From NCBI GenBank assembly GCA_002342985.1, contig DDRC01000112.1:598-22773 (forward strand): DNA of 22,176 bases. Direction: 5' to 3'. Positions 7,607 through 14,732 of the stretch are shown piece after piece. The notes under the pieces were generated by a model. That model did not search any database and was not told where the DNA came from. It worked only from the letters and a program-made list of their open reading frames with translations. The position numbers were made by a program, and so were the translations under genes. The stretch is from Flavobacteriales bacterium UBA2426 (lineage in GTDB: Bacteria > Bacteroidota > Bacteroidia > Flavobacteriales_F > PHOS-HE28). Numbering within the stretch: position 1 is the first letter of the stretch; every line of letters starts with the position of its first letter.

Positions 7607-8938
7607 TTGGAGCCCCCCTCCTTCCTCCCGCTCACCGTCGCCCTCTACTGGCGCCCCCTGGATGGCCCCACGGCCCTCATCCTGGTGGTGATCGGGCTGC
7701 TGCTTGTGTGCAGCGCCGCCTTCAGCGCCAGTGAGGTGGCCCTGTTCTCCCTCTCGCCCACCCAGCTGCGCGACTTGAAGGAGCGCGGCGGCGCTTGGGG
7801 CCAACGCGTGCTAGACCTGCTCGCGAAGCCGCGCAGGCTGCTGGCCACCATCCTCATCGCCAACAACTTCGTCAACGTAGGCATCGTCATCCTGAGCACG
7901 GTGGCCGTCACCTCGCTGCTGGAAATCGACCGGATGCCCGGCTACATGGTCTTCATCATCCAGGTGCTGGCGGTCACCTTCGTGCTGCTGCTGCTGGGCG
8001 AGGTGCTCCCCAAGGTCTATGCAACAGCGAACGCCATGCGCGTGGCCCAGCACATGGCCGGCCCCCTCACCGCCCTGCGCTGGGCATTGAAGCCCGTGAG
8101 CGAGACACTCGTGCGCAGCACCACCTGGATCGAGAAGCGCTACCGCAAGCGCGCTTCGCAGGGCATCTCAGTCGACGCCCTCGGCCATGCACTGGAGCTC
8201 ACCAAGGATGCCAGCACCACCGCCGAGGAACAGCGCATCCTACGGGGCATCGTGAAGTTCGGCAACTTCGAGGCGCGCCAGATCATGCGGCCGCGCACCG
8301 AAGTGGTGGGATTCGAGCGCGACCTCACCTTCAAGCAGCTCCTGGCCGCCATCGTGGACAGCGGCTTCTCGCGCGTGCCCGTGTACGAGGAGACCCTGGA
8401 CCGCGTGAGCGGCATCCTCTACATCAAGGACGTGCTGCCCCACATCGCCAAGGAGGACTTCGACTGGCACGCGCTGCTGCGCGAGCCCTACTTCGTGCCG
8501 GAGAACAAGAAGCTGGACGACCTGCTGAAGGATTTCCAGACCGAGCAGGTGCACCTTGCCGTGGTGGTGGACGAGCACGGGGGCACCAGCGGCATCATCA
8601 CCTTGGAGGACGTGATCGAGGAGATCGTGGGCGAGATCACCGACGAGTTCGATGAGGAGGACCTCATCTACAGCAAGCTCGACGACCGCACCTGGGTGTT
8701 CGAGGGCAGGGCGCCCCTCACCGATGTGTACCGCGTGCTGGGCATCGACGGGCAGGTCTTCGAGGACCACAAGGGCGACAGCGGCACCCTCGGGGGCTTC
8801 GTGCTGGAGCTCACGGGCCGCATCCCCAAGAAGGGCGAGGTGGTATCGCTGCGCAACTTCACCTTTGCCATCGAGGCCTCGGACAACAAGCGCATCCGCC
8901 GCGTGAAGCTGACCATGAATGATGAGGCCCGCTCCTAG
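7607..8938 (+). CDS. gldE: Gliding motility-associated protein GldE (CNNM/CBS/CorC-HlyC)
   Basis: GldE is an inner-membrane relative of CorC/HlyC transporters linked to gliding and type IX secretion in Flavobacterium; its biochemical role is not settled. In 443 residues I see three hydrophobic spans (about 21-43, 83-105, 112-135) forming the CNNM domain with SEVALFSLSPTQL (42-54), two CBS domains (about 224-280 with SRVPVYEETLDRVSGILYIK, and 293-347 with VVVDEHGGTSGIITLEDVIEE), and a C-terminal CorC/HlyC domain (357-437). The start is TTG at 7607. Upstream only 12 non-start codons separate it from the in-frame ssb stop, and no ATG occurs until residue 110, so TTG is the only reasonable choice. 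It overlaps gldD by 20 nt, which suggests coupled translation. gldD next door supports the name. Confidence 0.93.
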   Translation: MEPPSFLPLTVALYWRPLDGPTALILVVIGLLLVCSAAFSASEVALFSLSPTQLRDLKERGGAWGQRVLDLLAKPRRLLATILIANNFVNVGIVILSTVAVTSLLEIDRMPGYMVFIIQVLAVTFVLLLLGEVLPKVYATANAMRVAQHMAGPLTALRWALKPVSETLVRSTTWIEKRYRKRASQGISVDALGHALELTKDASTTAEEQRILRGIVKFGNFEARQIMRPRTEVVGFERDLTFKQLLAAIVDSGFSRVPVYEETLDRVSGILYIKDVLPHIAKEDFDWHALLREPYFVPENKKLDDLLKDFQTEQVHLAVVVDEHGGTSGIITLEDVIEEIVGEITDEFDEEDLIYSKLDDRTWVFEGRAPLTDVYRVLGIDGQVFEDHKGDSGTLGGFVLELTGRIPKKGEVVSLRNFTFAIEASDNKRIRRVKLTMNDEARS

Positions 8939-9497
8939 CCTGCCGGTGCTGTTCGCCGCGCTGCTGATCGGCTGCGGCGAGGATCCGGTGCCCAAGCCCA
9001 AGGGCTGGCCGCGCATCGACCTGCCTCCGGTGGCCTATGCGGAACAGGCGGAAGCGGCCTTCACGGCGGAACGACCGGCCTATGCCAGCCTCGTGGAGCG
9101 CCCCCGGCAGGACAGCGCCCGCTGGTACGACCTGCGCTTCAAGGGCCAGCGCGCCACCGTGCACCTCACCTACAGCCCTGTGCGCGGCGACCTGCCCGCA
9201 CTGATCGAGGATGCCCACGACTTCAAGCGCAAGCACGAGGCGAAGGCCGTCCGCATCCGGAGCGAACGCGTGCTACGGCACGATGAACGCGTCTTCGGCA
9301 CCCTCTTCGATGTGGAGGGCGATGTGGCCAGCCCCTTCGTGTTCTACCTCACCGACAGCGCGCAGCACTTCCTCTACGGGGCGCTCTACTTCGATGCGCG
9401 GCCGAACGCCGATTCCCTGGCACCGGTGACCGAGCGCCTGCGCGCTGACATGCGCCACTTCGCAGCTACGCTGCGCTGGGCGCAGGCCGGCCGGTAG
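8919..9497 (+). CDS. gldD: Gliding motility lipoprotein GldD
   Basis: GldD is an essential lipoprotein of the Flavobacterium gliding and type IX secretion apparatus. The 192-residue product has a lipoprotein signal with the lipobox LLIGC (lipidated C19), followed by PKPKGWPRIDLPP (25-37), the family hallmark. The rest contains the expected WYDLRFKGQRATVHLTYSP and FLYGALYFDARPNADSLAP stretches. The tandem ATGs at 8919 and 8922 lie inside the end of gldE, a 20-nt overlap in another frame, so translation is probably coupled. The last 32 nt overlap the 3' end of ctaA on the opposite strand. A periplasm-facing membrane lipoprotein is the expected location. Confidence 0.93.
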   Translation: MMRPAPSLPVLFAALLIGCGEDPVPKPKGWPRIDLPPVAYAEQAEAAFTAERPAYASLVERPRQDSARWYDLRFKGQRATVHLTYSPVRGDLPALIEDAHDFKRKHEAKAVRIRSERVLRHDERVFGTLFDVEGDVASPFVFYLTDSAQHFLYGALYFDARPNADSLAPVTERLRADMRHFAATLRWAQAGR

Positions 9498-10521
9498 CGT
9501 GCAGCACGCTGACCAGGACCGCCAGCAGGAAGAGCGCACCGAACTGGTGCAGTACGCCCAGGGCGAGGCTGACATGGGTGAGCACGGTGAGTACGCCCAG
9601 CACGAACTGCATGGCGACGGCGGCGATCAGCCAGCGCCAGTGCAGGCCGGGCACGGCGCGGAAGCGCCAGGCAAAGGCCACGAAGGCGGCGGCCACCAGC
9701 CAGGCCAGGTTGCGATGCACGAATTGCACCCCGTCCCGATGGTCGGCAAGGTTCTGCCAGAGTGAGCTGAAGGCCGTGATATTCTCGGGCATGAACGCGC
9801 CGTTCATCAGTGGCCAGGTGTTATAGATGCGGCCCGCATCGAGCCCGGCGGTGAAGGCGCCCCACACGATCTGAAGCGCCAGCAATGCGAGCAGCACACG
9901 TGCCCAGCCGCCCGCAGGGCTCCGCTCCGGAGCGAAGCCCTTCCGCCCCAGCCGGATGTCGAAGACCGTCCAGAGCACCATGCCGAACACCGTGAAGGCC
10001 CCGCAGAGGTGGATGGCGAGCCGGAAATGGCTCACGTTCACCAGCAGCTGTCCGTTGGCATCGCGAAGGTCCACCAGGCCGCTCAGCACCATGAACCAGC
10101 CCAGGCTGGCCACGATGGCTCCGCCGAGCATGATCCACATGGCACGCCGCAGCAGCCAGCCCTTGAGCAGCCCACGGCGCCAGAACAGTGCGAAGGGGAC
10201 GATGAAGATGATGCCCATGAGGCGGCCCCAGTTGCGGTGCATCCACTCCCAGAAGAAGATCCGCTTGAAGCCCTCCAGGTCCATATGGCTGTTCACCAAC
10301 CTGTACTCGGGGATGCGCTTGTACTTCTCGAAGGCTTCTTGCCAGGCGGCCTCGTCAAGGGGCGGCAGCGCGCCCATGATGGGGTCCCATTCGGTGATGC
10401 TAAGGCCACTGCCGGTAAGGCGAGTGATGCCGCCGATCACAACCATGAGCGCGATAAGCACGCACCCGGTTGCCAGCCAGGCCGTCACGGGCCGCAATCG
10501 CCTACGCTCCTCATCCATCAT
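9466..10521 (-). CDS. ctaA: Heme A synthase, COX15/CtaA type
   Basis: This inner-membrane enzyme oxidises heme O to heme A for aa3-type cytochrome oxidases. The 351 residues carry about eight membrane spans. GITRLTGSGLSITEW (31-45) is the conserved first-span motif of the COX15 type. The paired heme-ligand histidines appear as H95 in WMHRNWGR, H171 in AIHL, H269 in FVHRNLAW and H325 in LHQFGA, one pair in each half of the internal duplication. There is no CxxxxxxxC pair in the first loop, as in the mitochondrial/alphaproteobacterial subtype. A TAGCTTCG box lies 7 nt before the first of two tandem ATGs. The 3' end overlaps gldD. The heavy-metal-domain lipoprotein upstream is on the same strand. 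Confidence 0.95.
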   Translation of the reverse strand: MMDEERRRLRPVTAWLATGCVLIALMVVIGGITRLTGSGLSITEWDPIMGALPPLDEAAWQEAFEKYKRIPEYRLVNSHMDLEGFKRIFFWEWMHRNWGRLMGIIFIVPFALFWRRGLLKGWLLRRAMWIMLGGAIVASLGWFMVLSGLVDLRDANGQLLVNVSHFRLAIHLCGAFTVFGMVLWTVFDIRLGRKGFAPERSPAGGWARVLLALLALQIVWGAFTAGLDAGRIYNTWPLMNGAFMPENITAFSSLWQNLADHRDGVQFVHRNLAWLVAAAFVAFAWRFRAVPGLHWRWLIAAVAMQFVLGVLTVLTHVSLALGVLHQFGALFLLAVLVSVLHATGRPAPSAA

Positions 10522-10528
10522 GAGCCTG

Positions 10529-10536
10529 CGAAGCTA
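10529..10536 (-). promoter_or_regulatory. -7-like box before ctaA
   Basis: The minus strand reads TAGCTTCG, ending 7 nt before the ctaA ATG. The identical octamer stands before the EamA gene and before the transglutaminase-like gene. No TTG at 19 nt is present. Confidence 0.4.
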
Positions 10537-10618
10537 TCAACACCACTGGCCGTGAAAGGTGCGGGCGGGTACCAGCACTCCAACACGCGCTGAACAGATA
10601 TGCAGGCTGCAAGGGCGC

Positions 10619-11137
10619 TCAGAAGCGCAGGAGCCGGGAAAGAATGGCCAGCACGCTGGGAAGCACCACCTCCCGGGCCGAGATGCGGCCAAGGTCGGAA
10701 CGCGCTTGGGCCGACGAGGCACCCTCGCTTCCGGTCACAGAACCCTCGCCCTTCACCCGCTTGGTGACCGCAATGGAGATCACCTTGTACTGGCCGTCAT
10801 AGAGCGCCTGAATGGCCTCTACCATCTGGGCATCATTGAGCTTCGCGGCATCGTAGGTGACGATGGCGTGATCCGGGCCCTCCTCATCCATCTTGATCTC
10901 CGTGCTCACGGCGCCGAGGCCGGCCAGAGCCTTCTTGATGGAGCCGCCGCACATCATCTCGCAGCTCATGCCCTCTATGGCGAAGTCCGCAGTGGCCAAA
11001 GGCTCGCCGCTGGTGACGACCTCCTCCATCTCCACGCGCTCGATGCCGGCAACCGCCTTGTCCTGAACCGCCGGGCCGCTGCACGCGACGAAGGTGAGGA
11101 GGAAGGCGACCAAGGCGGGAAGGAGGAGCGCTTTCAT
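10619..11137 (-). CDS. Lipoprotein with a heavy-metal-associated (HMA) domain
   Basis: The 172-residue protein begins with a lipoprotein signal peptide ending FVAC (lipidated C19). Residues about 50-124 form an HMA-type ferredoxin-like fold: DFAIEGMSCEMMCGGSIKKA, then the VTYDAAKLNDAQMVEAI stretch. The metal loop is C59-x3-C63, not the classic CxxC; the longer spacing is a variant I associate with Bacteroidetes. A copper role in the periplasm is likely but not shown. The C-terminal tail is polar, then ends in a hydrophobic helix-like stretch (VVLPSVLAILSRLL). It sits 97 nt upstream of ctaA on the same strand; supplying or sensing copper during cytochrome oxidase assembly would fit, as inference only. 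Confidence 0.8.
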   Translation of the reverse strand: MKALLLPALVAFLLTFVACSGPAVQDKAVAGIERVEMEEVVTSGEPLATADFAIEGMSCEMMCGGSIKKALAGLGAVSTEIKMDEEGPDHAIVTYDAAKLNDAQMVEAIQALYDGQYKVISIAVTKRVKGEGSVTGSEGASSAQARSDLGRISAREVVLPSVLAILSRLLRF

Positions 11138-11190
11138 GGCACGATGGGGGTTGACTCGATGATGGGACGCACAGCCCTGCCGGGAGGTTA

Positions 11191-11198
11191 CAAATGTA
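11191..11198 (-). promoter_or_regulatory. -7 box before the HMA lipoprotein gene
   Basis: The minus strand reads TACATTTG, a perfect TAnnTTTG, 53 nt before the start codon. No TTG is found 19 nt upstream. It lies in the 101-nt divergent region shared with the EamA gene. Confidence 0.4.
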
Positions 11199-11217
11199 TG
11201 ATGCTCAACCGGGAAGA

Positions 11218-11225
11218 TAGCTTCG
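11218..11225 (+). promoter_or_regulatory. -7-like box before the EamA gene
   Basis: TAGCTTCG ends 13 nt before the ATG at 11239. It is the same octamer as before ctaA and the transglutaminase-like gene. Confidence 0.4.
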
Positions 11226-11238
11226 CGCCGCCATTCCG

Positions 11239-12135
11239 ATGAGGACCGACCGCAGCCAGCGCACCTGGCTCCTGCTGGGTGCCCTTGCGCTCATCTGGGG
11301 CAGCAGCTTCATTCTCATGAAGCGGGGCCTCTACCACGAAGGGGTGCCGGTGCTCACCCCATGGCAGATGGCCACCGCCCGCATCGCCATGGCCTGGCTG
11401 GCGCTGAGCCCGATCCTGCTGCGCCACGCCGGCCTGCTCCGCCGCCACTGGTTGCCGCTCCTGGGGTCGGGGCTGCTGGGCAACGGGCTGCCGGCCCTGC
11501 TCTTCGCCACGGCACAGACGCGCATCGACAGCGCCCTCAGCGGGATGCTGAACAGCCTGACGCCCCTGATGACCATGGTCACCGGTGCGCTCTTCTTCGC
11601 CCTTCGCGTGCGCGGCGTGCACCTGGCGGCCATCCTCCTGGGCTTGTTCGGTGCCGCAGGCCTGGTCTATACCGGCTCGGGTACAGGGCACGGCTGGTCG
11701 TGGTTCGCGCTGCTGCCGGTGCTGGGCACACTGGGCTACGGATTCAGCGGCAACATCGTGAAACGGCACCTCTACGGCCTGCCGCCTGCGGCCACCTCGG
11801 CGCTGGCACTCACTTGGGTGGGGCCGCCGGCCATTGGCCTAGCCCTGGCCAGCGGGCTGCCCGAGAAATTGGCGACGGATCCGCGCGCTGCGACAGCATT
11901 GGGGTATGTGGCTGTCCTGGCGGTGATGAGCTCCGCTGTGGCGCTGATCCTGTGGAACATGCTCCTGCAGCGCACCACCGCCTTGCGCGCGAGCACGGTG
12001 ACCTACCTGATGCCCGTGGTGGCCATCGGCTGGGGGCTGCTGGATGGAGAAGCCATCGGCTGGAGCCGCTTGGCCCTCATCGGGCTGGTGCTCGCAGCGG
12101 TTTACCTGGTGAGCAGCGCCGAACAATCAGGATAG
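11239..12135 (+). CDS. EamA/DMT-family transporter
   Basis: The 298-residue protein is almost entirely hydrophobic, with about ten predicted membrane spans in two repeated halves, the hallmark of EamA (drug/metabolite) transporters. The first span carries LALIWGSSFILMKRGL (15-30), the typical W-G-S-x-F signature. Each half ends with a hydrophobic Gly/Ala-rich span, and the last, LALIGLVLAAVYLVSS, closes the protein. These proteins export or exchange small metabolites such as amino acids; the substrate cannot be read from the sequence. It is divergent from the HMA lipoprotein and followed by the GT2 gene after 102 nt. The start ATG is supported by the TAGCTTCG box upstream. Confidence 0.9.
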   Translation: MRTDRSQRTWLLLGALALIWGSSFILMKRGLYHEGVPVLTPWQMATARIAMAWLALSPILLRHAGLLRRHWLPLLGSGLLGNGLPALLFATAQTRIDSALSGMLNSLTPLMTMVTGALFFALRVRGVHLAAILLGLFGAAGLVYTGSGTGHGWSWFALLPVLGTLGYGFSGNIVKRHLYGLPPAATSALALTWVGPPAIGLALASGLPEKLATDPRAATALGYVAVLAVMSSAVALILWNMLLQRTTALRASTVTYLMPVVAIGWGLLDGEAIGWSRLALIGLVLAAVYLVSSAEQSG

Positions 12136-12192
12136 CGCCCCCGCGGGGCCCGGAAGGACCCTTATCAACCGCGCCGTATGGAAGGAACGAAA

Positions 12193-12206
12193 CAGGGCGC
12201 CCCCTG
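12193..12206 (+). terminator. Weak hairpin after the EamA gene
   Basis: CAGGG (12193-12197) and CCCTG (12202-12206) can pair around a CGCC loop, 57 nt after the stop codon, and CCCCGCGGGG at 12139-12148 is a second palindrome nearby. Neither is followed by a T run, so termination here is only a possibility. Confidence 0.2.
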
Positions 12207-12224
12207 ATGGCGTAAGAACCCGAC

Positions 12225-12232
12225 CAATTTTG
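12225..12232 (+). promoter_or_regulatory. -7-like box before the GT2 gene
   Basis: CAATTTTG matches TAnnTTTG except at the first base and ends 5 nt before the ATG. It is the core of the palindrome CCAATTTTGG (12224-12233). The -33 box is not seen. Confidence 0.35.
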
Positions 12233-12237
12233 GACCC

Positions 12238-12996
12238 ATGTACCTCGGACAGAAAGTCGTAGTGGTGCTCCCCGCCTACCGGGCGGCCCTCACCCTGGAG
12301 CAGACCTATCGGGAAATCCCGTTCGACATCGTGGACGAGGTGGTGCTCGTGGACGATAAAAGCCCGGACAACACCGTGGAAGTGGCCCGGAAGCTGGGCA
12401 TCAGGCATGTGGTTCAGCACGAGGTGAACCGCGGCTACGGCGGCAACCAGAAGACCTGCTACGACACCGCGAAGAAGCTGGGCGCCGACATCGTGGTGAT
12501 GCTGCATCCCGACTACCAGTACACCCCGAAGCTGCTGACCAGCATGATCGCGCTGATCGGCAACGGCGTGTACCCGGTGGTCTTCGGGTCGCGCATCCTG
12601 GGCAAAGGCGCGCTGAAGGGCGGCATGCCCATGTACAAGTACATCGCCAACCGCTGGCTCACCTTCACGCAGAACCTGCTCTGCGGCCAGAAGCTGAGCG
12701 AGTATCACACGGGCTACCGCGCCTTCCACCGCAAGGTGCTCGATGCCTGCCCCTACCACCTGTGCTCGGACGACTTCGTCTTCGACAACCAAATGATCGG
12801 CCAGATCTTCTGGCAGGGCTTCGACATCGCCGAGATCACCTGCCCCACGAAATACTTCGATGAGGCCAGCAGCATCAACTTCAGCCGCAGCATGACCTAC
12901 GGCTTCGGCGTGCTCAACGTGAGCTGGCGCTACTTCCTGGCGCGCACGGGAATCATGGGCTGGAAGCTGCTGGGTGCCCGGCGGCCGCAGGCCTGA
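12238..12996 (+). CDS. GT2-family glycosyltransferase (dolichyl-phosphate mannose synthase-like)
   Basis: The 252-residue soluble GT-A fold enzyme starts with VVVVLPAYRAALTLEQTY, followed by the nucleotide-binding VLVDDKSPDNT (37-47), NRGYGGNQK (64-72), and the metal-binding region VMLHPDYQYTP (87-97), all typical of the DPM/DPG synthase-like branch of GT2. Such enzymes transfer a sugar from a nucleotide donor to a polyprenyl phosphate or other acceptor at the membrane face. There is no C-terminal membrane span, so it is a monofunctional, peripherally bound type. Donor and acceptor cannot be told. It stands 45 nt before a GT-C glycosyltransferase that would use a polyprenyl-phosphate sugar, so the two could act in sequence. 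Confidence 0.88.
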   Translation: MYLGQKVVVVLPAYRAALTLEQTYREIPFDIVDEVVLVDDKSPDNTVEVARKLGIRHVVQHEVNRGYGGNQKTCYDTAKKLGADIVVMLHPDYQYTPKLLTSMIALIGNGVYPVVFGSRILGKGALKGGMPMYKYIANRWLTFTQNLLCGQKLSEYHTGYRAFHRKVLDACPYHLCSDDFVFDNQMIGQIFWQGFDIAEITCPTKYFDEASSINFSRSMTYGFGVLNVSWRYFLARTGIMGWKLLGARRPQA

Positions 12997-13029
12997 CCGC
13001 CCGACCGCGACCGCTGGCCGCACGGCTTC

Positions 13030-13037
13030 TACCTTGG
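13030..13037 (+). promoter_or_regulatory. -7-like box before the GT-C gene
   Basis: TACCTTGG, one mismatch from TAnnTTTG, ends 4 nt before the ATG at 13042. At this spacing the transcript would start at or very near the ATG. Confidence 0.35.
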
Positions 13038-13041
13038 CGCC

Positions 13042-14685
13042 ATGCCGACCCATGGCCGCCTGCAGCTACTGATCATCGCGGTCGCCGCGCTGCTCCTCAT
13101 CCCCGGCCTGGGCGCTGTCCACCTCTTCGACTGGGACGAGATCAACTTCGCGGAGATCGCGCGCGAGATGGTCGCGAGCGGCGATTGGCTGCGCCCGCAG
13201 ATGCACTTCGAGGCCTTCCACGAGAAGCCGCCCCTGTTCATGTGGCTGCAGGCCCTCAGCATGAAGGCCTTCGGCGTGGGCGAATTCGCCGCGCGATTCC
13301 CCAACGCCATCTGCGGCGTCCTCACGCTGTGGCTGCTCTACCGAATCGGCGAGCAAACACAAGGACGCGCCTTCGGGATGCTGTGGGCACTGGCCTATAT
13401 CGGCTCCATCCTGCCGCACCTCTACTTCCGCAGCGGCATCATCGACCCGTGGTTCAACCTCTTCATCTTCCTCGGGCTGCACGCCATCATCACGCTGGTG
13501 CAACGCGACCCCAAGCGCGACCCCAACGCCATGAACGCGCGCAGCGACCGCCACGCCTGGATCGGGGGTTTCTTCCTGGGCCTGGCCGTGCTCACCAAGG
13601 GGCCCGTGGGTGTGCTGGTGCCCGGGCTGGTGGTGGGCGCGTTCTGGGCCTGGAAGCGCTTCCGCTTCGTGCTCAGCCTGCGCCGCATCGGCATCATCGC
13701 GCTCGCCACTGCCCTAACTGTTTCCACTTGGGCGCTAATCGACCTGCTGCGCAACGGCCCCGAGTTCATGATCGCCTTCTTCTGGCGCCAGGTGGCCATG
13801 CTCACCACCGAGGATGCCGGCCACGGCGGGTTCGTGGGCTACCACTTCGTAGTGCTGCTGCTCGGTTGCTTCCCGGCCTCGGTGTTCGCCTTGCAGGAAC
13901 TGCTGAGGCCCACACGAAGCAACGACGCCCATGTAAGTGACCACCGCCACTGGATGGTGATCCTCTTCTGGGTGGTGCTCATCCTCTTCAGCATCGTGAA
14001 GACCAAGATCGTGCACTACAGCAGCCTGTGCTACTTCCCGCTCACCTACCTCGCCGCGCTGCAGCTGGAGCGCATCTGGAGGAAGCAGGAGGGCTTCGGC
14101 TGGAGCCGCTTCCTGCTCGGCGGCCTGGGCACGGCGATCGCCCTGCTCGTGATCGCGGTCCCGTTCGCCGGCATGAGCATCGATGCGATCAAGCCGCTCT
14201 TCGCGCAGGACCCCTTCGCGCTGGCGAACCTCGACGCCGAGGTGAAGTGGACGGGACTCGAAGCGATCGCTGGACTCGTGCTGTTGGCCGGCCTGCTCGC
14301 CGGGCATGCGCTGCACGGGCGCAAGAAGGTCCGCGCGGCCGTGCTCAGCGTCTTCGCAGGCGGGGCGCTCTTCGTCACCACCACGCTCTTCTTCTTCATC
14401 AAGAACATCGAGGGCTACTCGCAGCGCGCCGCGGTGGAGTTCTTCGAGAGCAAGGCCAACGAGCGGTGCTGGCTGCTCACCAAGGGCTACAAGAGCTATG
14501 TGCCGGAGTTCTACGGCAGGGTGATGGAGGCGCAGCCGGACGAGGCAATACTCTGGCACGGGCCAATCGACCGCCCGGTGTACCTGGCCTGCAAGGTGAC
14601 GCACACAGAGGAGGTGGAAAAGCTGGGCACCTTCACCGAACTCTCCCGGAAGAACGGATTCGTATTCTGGGTGCGGATTCCCTAG
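13042..14685 (+). CDS. GT-C membrane glycosyltransferase, PMT/ArnT-like (GT39/GT83 type)
   Basis: The 547-residue protein has about ten to twelve membrane spans and a soluble C-terminal domain (about 440-547). The first outer loop carries FDWDE (29-33), the acidic catalytic motif of the PMT/ArnT group, followed by EKPPLFMWLQ (61-70) and the EFAARFPNAICG stretch (81-92), both conserved there. Such enzymes move a sugar from a polyprenyl phosphate to a protein, lipid A or another surface glycan on the periplasmic side. The acceptor is not evident, so no specific name is justified. The GT2 enzyme just upstream is a plausible source of the lipid-linked donor. The gene ends 47 nt before the secreted sorting-domain protein. 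Confidence 0.9.
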   Translation: MPTHGRLQLLIIAVAALLLIPGLGAVHLFDWDEINFAEIAREMVASGDWLRPQMHFEAFHEKPPLFMWLQALSMKAFGVGEFAARFPNAICGVLTLWLLYRIGEQTQGRAFGMLWALAYIGSILPHLYFRSGIIDPWFNLFIFLGLHAIITLVQRDPKRDPNAMNARSDRHAWIGGFFLGLAVLTKGPVGVLVPGLVVGAFWAWKRFRFVLSLRRIGIIALATALTVSTWALIDLLRNGPEFMIAFFWRQVAMLTTEDAGHGGFVGYHFVVLLLGCFPASVFALQELLRPTRSNDAHVSDHRHWMVILFWVVLILFSIVKTKIVHYSSLCYFPLTYLAALQLERIWRKQEGFGWSRFLLGGLGTAIALLVIAVPFAGMSIDAIKPLFAQDPFALANLDAEVKWTGLEAIAGLVLLAGLLAGHALHGRKKVRAAVLSVFAGGALFVTTTLFFFIKNIEGYSQRAAVEFFESKANERCWLLTKGYKSYVPEFYGRVMEAQPDEAILWHGPIDRPVYLACKVTHTEEVEKLGTFTELSRKNGFVFWVRIP

Positions 14686-14704
14686 GAATTCCGGGCGGGG
14701 CGGG

Positions 14705-14712
14705 TACCTTCG
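14705..14712 (+). promoter_or_regulatory. -7-like box before the secreted protein gene
   Basis: TACCTTCG, one mismatch from TAnnTTTG, ends 20 nt before the ATG at 14733. It supports that ATG, since the open frame itself extends far upstream through the GT-C gene in another frame. Confidence 0.4.
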
Positions 14713-14732
14713 ATGTCCAAACCGCACGCCTC

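Noticed and set aside
6041..7804. A 587-codon minus-strand frame opposite mutY and ssb
   Set aside because: mutY and ssb on the plus strand carry complete family motifs; the opposite frame has none.
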